A DNA stretch of 23,217 nucleotides from UBA4312 sp040266995. Lineage in GTDB: Bacteria > Bacillota_I > Bacilli_A > Erysipelotrichales > Erysipelotrichaceae. The notes under the pieces are model-generated. The model did not search any database, was not told the origin of the DNA, and saw nothing but the letters and a program-made list of their open reading frames with translations. A program made the position numbers and the translations under genes. This document shows positions 1-6,465 of the stretch, piece after piece. The DNA is taken from assembly GCA_040266995.1 (NCBI GenBank), contig JAWRHV010000013.1, positions 1-23,217 of the forward strand, in the 5' to 3' direction. Numbering within the stretch: position 1 is the first letter of the stretch; each line of letters begins with the position of its first letter.

Positions 1-2480
1 TGTATACCGGATTGAACAGCTTCTTTTCCGGCACCCGATACAAACACGACTTTTTCTCCGTTCTGGTTTGCAAAGAAACATACGACATTTGCATCTTTCG
101 CTTTTACGTTGGATACGATATCCTTTAACGCATTGGCATCCATATCCTTAACCTTTTTGATCAGAGCATTCACCTTACCCATCTTTACAATTTCTTTTTC
201 CCAGTCCTGGGATTTTAACGTAAAGATCTGATTTTTCAGATTTGTGATTTCCTTTTGCTGCTCTTTCATCTGCGCATAGCTGCCGGCTACCTTTTTATCC
301 AGGTTCTTAATGCCTTTTTGTTTGGCACTGGCTGCAATGTTTTCAAGCATTCTTTGATTTGCCGCAAATTCTTGATATGCCGCAAAACCGGTTTTCGCTG
401 TAATACGACGAACATCCGAACCGATGCTCTCTTCACTGATGATCTTACATACACCGATCTGACTTGTGTTGTTTACATGACAACCGGCGCAGAATTCCTT
501 GGAAACCGGTCCCATGGTAACAACGCGAACACGATCCCCATATTTTTCATTGAACAGAGCCATGGCGCCACTCTTCTTAGCATCTTCGATATCCATGATC
601 TCTTTTGTCACCGGATACGCGGCCGCAATATACTGGTTGACCAGTTTTTCGATCTCGGCAAGCTGCTCATCGCTGATCTTTTCATAGTGGTTAAAGTCAA
701 AACGAAGATAATCCGGTCCATTGAAACTACCTGCCTGGTGCGCATGCTCCCCGATGACCTGGCGCAAAGCACTCTGCAGTAAATGCGTTGCTGAGTGATT
801 GCATGTGGTAGCCATCCTTGCTTTCATATCCACATTCTGGTGGATCTCCATTCCATTTTCAAGAATTCCCTCCAGGATCTTAACCGTCACAAGATGCTGA
901 CCATTCTTTATCTTTTGAACGTCCAACACTTCGCATTTGGCACCCTCGGCACTTAACGTCCCTTTATCCGCAATCTGACCTCCGCTTTCTGCATAGAATA
1001 CAGTCTGGTCAAACACAATCTGTCCTTCATCCGTTAATACATCCACCGTTTGTCCATCTTTGAATAACCCGATGATCGTACTGTCACATTCATATTGATC
1101 ATACCCAATAAACTGGCTTTCCTTTGTAAAGTTCATCAGATCTTCATGCTGTGTCGCAAAGGATTCTTTTACATTACGGGCTCCACGAGCCATCTCCTTC
1201 TGCTTTTGCATTTCGACATCAAATTCTTCTTTCAAAACCTGTACACCGTTTTCTTCCGCAATTTCGCGGGTAAGTTCAAACGGGAATCCATACGTATCAT
1301 ACAGTTTGAATACAATTTCACCCGAAAGCTTGCCATCGCATTTGGCCAGCTCCTGATCCAGCAAAGCCTGTCCTTTGTTCAAAGTACGACGGAAAGCCTC
1401 TTCCTCAATTTTGATCAGCTTCTGGTTAAAGGCTACATGCTCCTGCAGATACGGGTAGAAATCCTGCATTGTGTCCGCAACCACCGGTACCAGCTTATAC
1501 AGGAAGGCCTGGTCAAATCCAAGCTTCAGTCCATAACGTGCAGCTCGACGCAGCACACGACGCAATATATATCCACGTCCCGTATTCGAGAATCCAGCCC
1601 CGTCACTCATCGCAAACGTAATCGTACGGATATGATCGGCAATGACGCGATAGGCCATTTTATATTCCCCTTCATACGGGTGTTTTGCCATTTTTTCAGT
1701 CTCGTGAATAATTGGCAGGAACAAGTCCGTATCAAAGTTTGTCTCACCATCCTGGATCAACGCAACTAATCGTTCCAGTCCCATACCGGTATCAATGTTC
1801 TTCTGTGGCAGCTCTTTGTACTCTTTCCGATCGATTTCCGGGTCGCAGTCGTATTGAGAGAATACCACATTCCATACTTCAATATAACGGTCATTCTCCA
1901 TCTCTTCGAAGAACAGACGTTCTCCTAAATGTTGTGGATCGTATTTTTCACCACGGTCAAAGAATATTTCACTGTCCGGTCCTCCCGGGCCTTTTCCGAT
2001 TTCCCAGAAGTTATCATATGTCTTCAGAATATGAGATGGATCCACACCACATTTTTCCGTCCATATCTTATATGCCTGATCATCATCCGTATACACCGAT
2101 ACATACAGCTTTTCCTTATCGATGCCCATCCACTCGTCACTGGTTAAAAACTCCCAAGCAAACGGAATGGCTTCGTCCTTGAAATAATCTCCAATGGAGA
2201 AATTTCCCAACATTTCAAAGAAAGTGTGATGACGAGCTGTCTTACCTACATTTTCTATATCGTTGGTACGGATGCTTTTCTGCGCATTGGCAATCCGATT
2301 GGAGCGTGGTTTTTCCGAACCATCAAAATACTTCTTTAAAGCCGCGACACCGGCATTGATCCATAATAAAGTCGGATCGTTGTTTGGAATCAGGCTGGCG
2401 CCCGGTTCGATCATATGGCCTTTGCTCGCAAAATAGTCCAAAAACATCTGTCGTACTTGATTACCCGTTAATTGTTTCAT
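1..2480 (-). CDS. alaS: Alanyl-tRNA synthetase, C-terminus truncated by window edge
   Basis: This gene charges tRNA-Ala with alanine in the cytoplasm. The frame stays open from ATG at 2480 to the window edge, giving about 826 residues; bacterial AlaRS is usually near 875, so roughly 50 C-terminal residues lie outside. The N-terminus begins MKQLTGNQVRQMFLDYF, the typical class II catalytic start. The editing domain shows HSATH (about 789-803), and a metal-binding CAGCH segment lies near 480-500. The last visible residues (FVSGAGKEAVQSG) fit the C-terminal DHHA1-like domain. The start is fixed by GGAGGA at 2486-2491. The gene stands alone behind its own promoter and a T-box leader, so it should be induced when tRNA-Ala is uncharged. 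The family assignment is secure. Confidence 0.97.
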   Translation of the reverse strand, partial: MKQLTGNQVRQMFLDYFASKGHMIEPGASLIPNNDPTLLWINAGVAALKKYFDGSEKPRSNRIANAQKSIRTNDIENVGKTARHHTFFEMLGNFSIGDYFKDEAIPFAWEFLTSDEWMGIDKEKLYVSVYTDDDQAYKIWTEKCGVDPSHILKTYDNFWEIGKGPGGPDSEIFFDRGEKYDPQHLGERLFFEEMENDRYIEVWNVVFSQYDCDPEIDRKEYKELPQKNIDTGMGLERLVALIQDGETNFDTDLFLPIIHETEKMAKHPYEGEYKMAYRVIADHIRTITFAMSDGAGFSNTGRGYILRRVLRRAARYGLKLGFDQAFLYKLVPVVADTMQDFYPYLQEHVAFNQKLIKIEEEAFRRTLNKGQALLDQELAKCDGKLSGEIVFKLYDTYGFPFELTREIAEENGVQVLKEEFDVEMQKQKEMARGARNVKESFATQHEDLMNFTKESQFIGYDQYECDSTIIGLFKDGQTVDVLTDEGQIVFDQTVFYAESGGQIADKGTLSAEGAKCEVLDVQKIKNGQHLVTVKILEGILENGMEIHQNVDMKARMATTCNHSATHLLQSALRQVIGEHAHQAGSFNGPDYLRFDFNHYEKISDEQLAEIEKLVNQYIAAAYPVTKEIMDIEDAKKSGAMALFNEKYGDRVRVVTMGPVSKEFCAGCHVNNTSQIGVCKIISEESIGSDVRRITAKTGFAAYQEFAANQRMLENIAASAKQKGIKNLDKKVAGSYAQMKEQQKEITNLKNQIFTLKSQDWEKEIVKMGKVNALIKKVKDMDANALKDIVSNVKAKDANVVCFFANQNGEKVVFVSGAGKEAVQSGI

Positions 2481-2494
2481 GTTCATCCTCCATT

Positions 2495-2522
2495 AAAAAA
2501 ACGTTCCTATCTCTAGGAACGT
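2495..2522 (-). terminator. Intrinsic terminator of the alaS T-box
   Basis: This is a perfect 9-bp stem (ACGTTCCTA with TAGGAACGT) closed by a GAGA tetraloop and followed by a run of U on the minus strand. It sits between the T-box motif and the alaS ribosome binding site. It is the default OFF structure, displaced when uncharged tRNA stabilises the antiterminator. Confidence 0.92.
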
Positions 2523-2699
2523 AAAAAGTTACGCGGTACCATCCTAGTTCGTTTTTTCAAACGCCCTCAGTTCTCGTTATCGCCGACTACGGTTTATGCT
2601 CCAAAATAGCTTCGATCCACAACTTCGTAAAGCTTTCACCACCCGCTTTATCTCTAGATATCCCATTGTAAACTTACTTGTTTTCTTCTTCGCTAAACT
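2495..2699 (-). promoter_or_regulatory. Alanine T-box riboswitch leader of alaS
   Basis: The untranslated leader binds uncharged tRNA and controls readthrough into alaS. The conserved T-box motif reads AACTAGGATGGTACCGCG on the minus strand (2533-2550) and is followed directly by the terminator hairpin. Upstream, AGAGA and GGTGGTGAAAGC match the Stem I distal-loop region. A likely specifier follows in GAA-GCT-A (GCT at 2608-2610), an alanine codon that agrees with the downstream gene. The 5' end is set at the start predicted from the promoter at 2706-2734. The T-box identity is clear; the exact specifier was read by eye. Confidence 0.9.
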
Positions 2700-2705
2700 A
2701 TCGCT

Positions 2706-2734
2706 ATATTAGCATGATGTTGATTAAATTTCAA
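2706..2734 (-). promoter_or_regulatory. Promoter of alaS
   Basis: On the minus strand, TTGAAA (2729-2734) and TAATAT (2706-2711) are separated by 17 bp. The predicted start is near 2699. The -35 box overlaps the last codon and stop of the upstream tetR-type gene, so there is almost no spare DNA between the two units. Confidence 0.75.
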
Positions 2735-3297
2735 TTCTTTTTTGCCGTCGCTCTTTGCCCGACAATCTGTAAAATTTCCGGCATGACCTTGTTAATGTCC
2801 TGGATCCGCTGTCTACCCAGTTCCGGTGAAAACCGTGAATTTCCCCAATAAACAAAGAAGCCGACCATAGAATCCGCAACCATGTTTATCATAAAATTTT
2901 CACTTTGCGGTTCCAATGTATTCATATCTTTATTTAAATTCAGATAATTGTGGATACCATCAATAAAAACATTCCGTATATATGCACATAATCGCTGTGT
3001 ATTGATCGATTCAAAAATATGGTTCAATCCCTTTCGATATTTCATACATAATGCAAATATTTCTTCGAATATCTCTTCTCTGTTTTCATGATTCATTTCT
3101 GAGATCCGGGTATTATCCACTTCTCTTTGAAAGAGTTGTTCCAATAAATCATAGATATCATCAAAATGATAATAAAAGGTATTCCGATTAATGCCGGTAT
3201 TCTCAACAATATCTTTTACTGTTATTTTCACAAATGGTTTTTCTTCCAATAAAGTCTGTAATGAATCCATAATCGCATTTTTGGTGATTACTGACAT
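2731..3297 (-). CDS. TetR/AcrR-family transcriptional regulator
   Basis: This predicted DNA-binding repressor has 188 residues. The N-terminal TetR helix-turn-helix spans about residues 1-55: a helix with TKNAIMDSLQTLLEEKPF, then VKITVKDIVENTGINRNTFYYHF, where the NRNTFYYHF recognition-helix pattern is typical. The C-terminal part is a helical ligand domain without a recognised specificity and resembles the short TetR_C regulators of DhaS style. I start at ATG 3297 because AAGGAG lies 7 bases upstream; an upstream in-frame start would lie inside the promoter. It has its own promoter behind the thiolase terminator. Its target is unknown; the neighbouring thiolase is possible, but no shared operator was seen. 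Confidence 0.88.
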   Translation of the reverse strand: MSVITKNAIMDSLQTLLEEKPFVKITVKDIVENTGINRNTFYYHFDDIYDLLEQLFQREVDNTRISEMNHENREEIFEEIFALCMKYRKGLNHIFESINTQRLCAYIRNVFIDGIHNYLNLNKDMNTLEPQSENFMINMVADSMVGFFVYWGNSRFSPELGRQRIQDINKVMPEILQIVGQRATAKKN

Positions 3298-3319
3298 AAA
3301 CATTCTCCTTTTATGAATG

Positions 3320-3348
3320 ATTTTAACGAAACCAAAACTGTTTTTCAA
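3320..3348 (-). promoter_or_regulatory. Promoter of the tetR-type gene at 2731-3297
   Basis: On the minus strand, TTGAAA (3343-3348) and TAAAAT (3320-3325) are separated by 17 bp, just downstream of the thiolase terminator. The predicted start near 3313 leaves about 16 nt of leader containing AAGGAG. This supports the shorter start codon at 3297. Confidence 0.72.
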
Positions 3349-3349
3349 T

Positions 3350-3377
3350 AAAAAAGCACCGACAATTAAGTCAGTGC
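3350..3377 (-). terminator. Terminator after the thiolase gene
   Basis: On the minus strand an 8-bp stem (GCACTGAC with GTCGGTGC, one G-U pair) encloses a 6-nt loop and is followed by six U. It lies 14 bp after the thiolase stop and separates it from the regulator downstream. Confidence 0.85.
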
Positions 3378-3391
3378 ATTCTAAGAATTGT

Positions 3392-4579
3392 TTATCCTTC
3401 GTATTTTTCTACGATAGTGGCACAACCCATACCACCACCGATACATAATGTAGCTAAACCACGTTTTGCATCGGATTTTGTCATTTCATGAAGCAATGTT
3501 ACAAGAATACGGCATCCACTGGCTCCAACCGGGTGACCTAAAGCAATGGCACCACCATTTGGGTTCAATTTATCCAGATCGAATCCTAAATCTTTTCCAA
3601 CAGCTACTGACTGAGCAGCAAAAGCTTCGTTTGCTTCATATACATCAAAGTCATCAATGGTTAAACCAGTTCTTGCCAATACTTTTTTAGTAGCAGCAAC
3701 CGGTCCGACACCCATGATGGATGGATCCACGCCGCCTAAAGCGCCGGCAACCCATGTAGCCATCGGTTTAACACCTAATTCTTTTGCCTTTTCTTCGCTC
3801 ATAACGACAACAGCTGCAGCTCCATCATTGATTCCGGATGCGTTTCCTGCCGTTGTTACACCACCGGCATTGATCGGACGTAAGCGAGCCAGACCTTCTG
3901 CTGTTGTTCCAGGACGAGGTCCTTCATCTGTATCAACGACAGTAACAGCTCCTTTGCGGCCTTTTACTTCCACTGGAACAATTTCATCTTTAAATGCACC
4001 AGATTCCATAGCTGCGGAAGCTTTCTGCTGTGATTTAGCGGCAAACTCATCCAATTCTTCACGAGTCAATCCCCACTGAGCAGCTACATTATCCGCTGTC
4101 TGGATCATATGATAGTCATTAAAAGCATCCCATAATGCATCTTTGATCATTGTATCAACGAATACGCCATTGTTCATTCTGTATCCAAAACGAGCATTCA
4201 TCGCTGCGAAAGGAGCTCTAGACATGCTTTCCATACCACCAGCTACCACGATATCCGCATTTCCAGCCAAAATCATATCAGCAGCCATATTTACACAGTT
4301 CAAACCAGATCCGCAAACAACGTTGATCGTAACTGCAGGAACTTCAACAGGAAGTCCAGCTTTGATAGAAGCTTGACGAGCTACGTTCTGACCTAAACCG
4401 GCCTGGATAACACAACCCATTAATACTTCATCAACCTTTTCTCCAGCTACACCGGCACGGTTCAATGCTTCTTTAATAACAATAGATCCAAGATCTACTG
4501 CCGGAATAGAACTTAAAGCACCGCCCATTTTACCGATTGCAGTACGACATGCACCAGCTAAAACAACTTTTCTTGTCAT
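3392..4579 (-). CDS. thlA: Acetyl-CoA C-acetyltransferase (thiolase)
   Basis: This enzyme condenses two acetyl-CoA to acetoacetyl-CoA in the cytoplasm, the usual entry to butyrate-type fermentation. It is 395 aa, the normal family length. The nucleophile is C89 in NVVCGSGLN. NEAF is present, H349 lies in GHPVGASG, and C379 lies in CIGGGMG; these match the classic Cys-His-Cys triad at nearly standard numbering. GGAGG precedes ATG 4579. No hydroxybutyryl-CoA dehydrogenase, crotonase or butyryl-CoA dehydrogenase is next to it, so its pathway role is inferred. There is no clear terminator in the 81 bp to the upstream flavoprotein gene, so partial cotranscription is possible. Confidence 0.95.
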   Translation of the reverse strand: MTRKVVLAGACRTAIGKMGGALSSIPAVDLGSIVIKEALNRAGVAGEKVDEVLMGCVIQAGLGQNVARQASIKAGLPVEVPAVTINVVCGSGLNCVNMAADMILAGNADIVVAGGMESMSRAPFAAMNARFGYRMNNGVFVDTMIKDALWDAFNDYHMIQTADNVAAQWGLTREELDEFAAKSQQKASAAMESGAFKDEIVPVEVKGRKGAVTVVDTDEGPRPGTTAEGLARLRPINAGGVTTAGNASGINDGAAAVVVMSEEKAKELGVKPMATWVAGALGGVDPSIMGVGPVAATKKVLARTGLTIDDFDVYEANEAFAAQSVAVGKDLGFDLDKLNPNGGAIALGHPVGASGCRILVTLLHEMTKSDAKRGLATLCIGGGMGCATIVEKYEG

Positions 4580-4604
4580 AATATCCTCCGTTTTGTTAAA
4601 TTCT

Positions 4605-4643
4605 TCACAAATGTATTATTGCATAATTTCCCTTTGATTTCAA
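4605..4643 (-). promoter_or_regulatory. Candidate promoter of thlA
   Basis: A TTGAAA -35 (4638-4643, minus strand) is followed about 16-18 bp later by an AT-rich TAATA-type -10 in the 81-bp gap upstream of the thiolase. The exact -10 register is ambiguous. Confidence 0.5.
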
Positions 4644-4660
4644 TAAACACTTCATTATTT

Positions 4661-5278
4661 TCATCGAATAAAATGGGTCGCGGTAAATTCTTCTTTTTCC
4701 GGTAGTCCATATTGTTCCTTTCCATCATGGATGCATTTGATCAGAAAGCTCATATTCCTTGCCAGTGTCCGCATGGTCTGCAATCCTTCGGCATCTTTTT
4801 TTGCTTCCCCCGGCATTCTTCCATGTACGCCATTCCAGTATTGACTGCTTGCTATTGGCATGCTGTTAATAGTAAAATACTTGTTCAATTCATCAAAGGT
4901 AGCCGAAATCCCTCCCCTTCGAGCCACTGCAATACTGGCACCGACCTTCATTGTACAGTCAAAAGATCCGCTATAAAAAAGACGATCAAGAAAAGAAATC
5001 AATGTTCCATTCGCCGAAGCATAGTAGACTGGTGTAGCAATGATCATGCCATCGGCTTTTTCAAGTTTTTTCGCCGCTTCATTTACTATATCATCAAAGA
5101 TGCAACGACCAAGCTCAGCACATCGATTACAGGCAATGCAGCCACGAACAGGTAGATTTCCGATCTGTATGACTTCTGTCTCTATTCCTTCTTTTTTAAA
5201 AATCGGCAGCATTTCCGCAATCGCCGTCGCCGTGTTTCCATTCGGTTTCGGACTGCCGTTAATGATTAAAATATTCAT
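4661..5278 (-). CDS. Flavodoxin-fold NAD(P)H/FMN oxidoreductase with a four-cysteine motif
   Basis: This predicted cytoplasmic FMN-dependent reductase has 205 aa. MNILIINGSPKPNGNT is the phosphate-binding start of the NADPH-dependent FMN reductase/flavodoxin fold, and TPVYY (about 82-86) is the second flavin-contact region. Cysteines 47, 50, 53 and 59 form CX2CX2CX5C, the compact spacing known from iron-sulfur flavoproteins (Isf), so a [4Fe-4S] cluster is possible. Start ATG 5278 is chosen because GAGGTG lies 6 bases upstream; a GTG at 5287 in the same frame overlaps that site. It diverges from the alcohol dehydrogenase with only 60 bp between starts. Substrate unknown. Confidence 0.88.
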   Translation of the reverse strand: MNILIINGSPKPNGNTATAIAEMLPIFKKEGIETEVIQIGNLPVRGCIACNRCAELGRCIFDDIVNEAAKKLEKADGMIIATPVYYASANGTLISFLDRLFYSGSFDCTMKVGASIAVARRGGISATFDELNKYFTINSMPIASSQYWNGVHGRMPGEAKKDAEGLQTMRTLARNMSFLIKCIHDGKEQYGLPEKEEFTATHFIR

Positions 5279-5295
5279 AAACATCACCTCTTTTT

Positions 5296-5326
5296 AAATT
5301 ATAACATGAAAGGTATAATTAGAATT
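5296..5326. promoter_or_regulatory. Interleaved divergent promoters of flavoprotein and alcohol dehydrogenase genes
   Basis: A minus-strand TATAAT (5298-5303) and a plus-strand TATAAT (5314-5319) face away from each other with 10 bp between them. Predicted starts (about 5291 minus and 5326 plus) leave leaders of roughly 13 nt holding only the ribosome binding site. Each -35 region must lie over the other promoter's -10 or start, and neither -35 resembles TTGACA. The two polymerases probably cannot bind together. Confidence 0.6.
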
Positions 5327-5338
5327 GAGGTGATATAT

Positions 5339-6439
5339 ATGCAATTTTATAATTCTACAAAAACATACATTGAAAAAGACTGTGTCCTCAACCATAAGGA
5401 CGAGCTTAGACAATTTGGCTCCAGAGCTATGATCGTCACCGGTCATTCTTCGGCCAAAAACGGAGCGCTGGACGATGTCACAAACGCATTGGATGCCATC
5501 GGGATTCCCCATGTCATCTTTAATGATGTCGAAGAAAATCCTAGTGTGGAAACAGTTGAAAAAGCGGCGATGGTCGGCAAGCAGTTCCAAGCTGATTTTG
5601 TAATCGGAATTGGTGGCGGATCTCCGCTGGATGCTGCCAAATCCGTGTCTGTATTATTAGCCAATCCGGAACAGACAGGCCAATGTTTTTTACAAAAACA
5701 AGATCATATTTCTTTTTTACCGGTCGTTGAGGTTCCGACAACCTGCGGTACTGGATCGGAAGTTACGCCAAATGCTGTCTTGACATATCATCAGAAAAAG
5801 ACGAAAGGAAGCATGCCTTACCGTGATTATCCAAAGATGGCATTGGTCGACGGAAAATATCTGTTAGGTGCCCCATATTCATTGATCATCAATACTTCGG
5901 TAGATGCCCTAGCACATTGTGTCGAAAGCTTCCTACATACAAAGGCTAACACATTGACACGTATGTTTTCCGGTTATGGCTTGCAGCTTTGGGGTCATCT
6001 AAAACAGCCATTATTAGATAAACAGCCGCTTGATGAACAACTAGCTCAGGATCTGATGCTGCAGTCTACGGTAGCTGGTATGGCCATCAGTCAGGCCGGA
6101 ACCAGCCTGCCTCACGTTATGAGCTACCAAATTACATATTTTAAGAATGTTCCTCACGGAAAAGCATGCGGCATTTATTTAGGAAGTTATGTTCGTCAGT
6201 ATGAAAAGAATGACCCGGCAACAGTCAAAAAAATGCTGGATCTGTTAGGTTTTGAAAATGTGGATTCCTTCTGTCAATGTTTAAATGATTTGATCGGAAC
6301 TATTACGTTAACTCAGGAAGAAGTGGACAACTTCTCCAAGGAGATCTTTGCTAATACCGGCAAACTAGCTACTTACCCATTTCCGATCACTAAGGAAGAA
6401 ATCGACACTATTTTCCGTGAATCCCTGCATATAGAATAA
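5339..6439 (+). CDS. Iron-containing alcohol dehydrogenase
   Basis: This is a predicted cytoplasmic NAD(P)H-dependent alcohol/aldehyde oxidoreductase of the Fe-ADH (group III) family, 366 aa. The N-terminal nucleotide domain carries GGGSPLDAAKS (92-102). PTTCGTGSEVTPNAV (133-147) is the family signature. Metal ligands D189 and H193 (DALAHCVES), H259 (SLPHVMS) and H273 (PHGKACG) are all present, so it should be active. Start ATG 5339 has GAGGTGA 5 bases upstream; an in-frame ATG at 5306 would lie upstream of the promoter -10. It could reoxidise NAD(P)H in fermentation or detoxify aldehydes. Substrate is not deducible. Confidence 0.93.
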   Translation: MQFYNSTKTYIEKDCVLNHKDELRQFGSRAMIVTGHSSAKNGALDDVTNALDAIGIPHVIFNDVEENPSVETVEKAAMVGKQFQADFVIGIGGGSPLDAAKSVSVLLANPEQTGQCFLQKQDHISFLPVVEVPTTCGTGSEVTPNAVLTYHQKKTKGSMPYRDYPKMALVDGKYLLGAPYSLIINTSVDALAHCVESFLHTKANTLTRMFSGYGLQLWGHLKQPLLDKQPLDEQLAQDLMLQSTVAGMAISQAGTSLPHVMSYQITYFKNVPHGKACGIYLGSYVRQYEKNDPATVKKMLDLLGFENVDSFCQCLNDLIGTITLTQEEVDNFSKEIFANTGKLATYPFPITKEEIDTIFRESLHIE

Positions 6440-6465
6440 AAAAAGGTCGTATGACCTTTTTTTAT
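6436..6465. terminator. Bidirectional terminator between adh and the heptad-repeat gene
   Basis: GGTC (6445-6448) pairs with GACC (6453-6456) around a 4-nt loop, extended by A7 opposite T7, so it gives a U-tract on either strand. It overlaps the stop codons of both converging genes (TAA ending 6439 and TAA at 6464-6462). Confidence 0.85.

Noticed and set aside
255..2182. Several long plus-strand frames of 60-224 aa
   Set aside because: They lie antisense to alaS, whose own frame is continuous and fully motif-bearing. They have no ribosome binding sites and no recognisable domains.
3657..4376. Plus-strand frames opposite the thiolase
   Set aside because: Ala/Thr/Pro-rich shadow translations of a well-conserved gene, with no promoter or ribosome binding site.
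4700..5155. Plus-strand frame of about 147 aa opposite the flavoprotein gene
   Set aside because: It is the shadow of a gene with clear flavodoxin motifs, and lacks a ribosome binding site.
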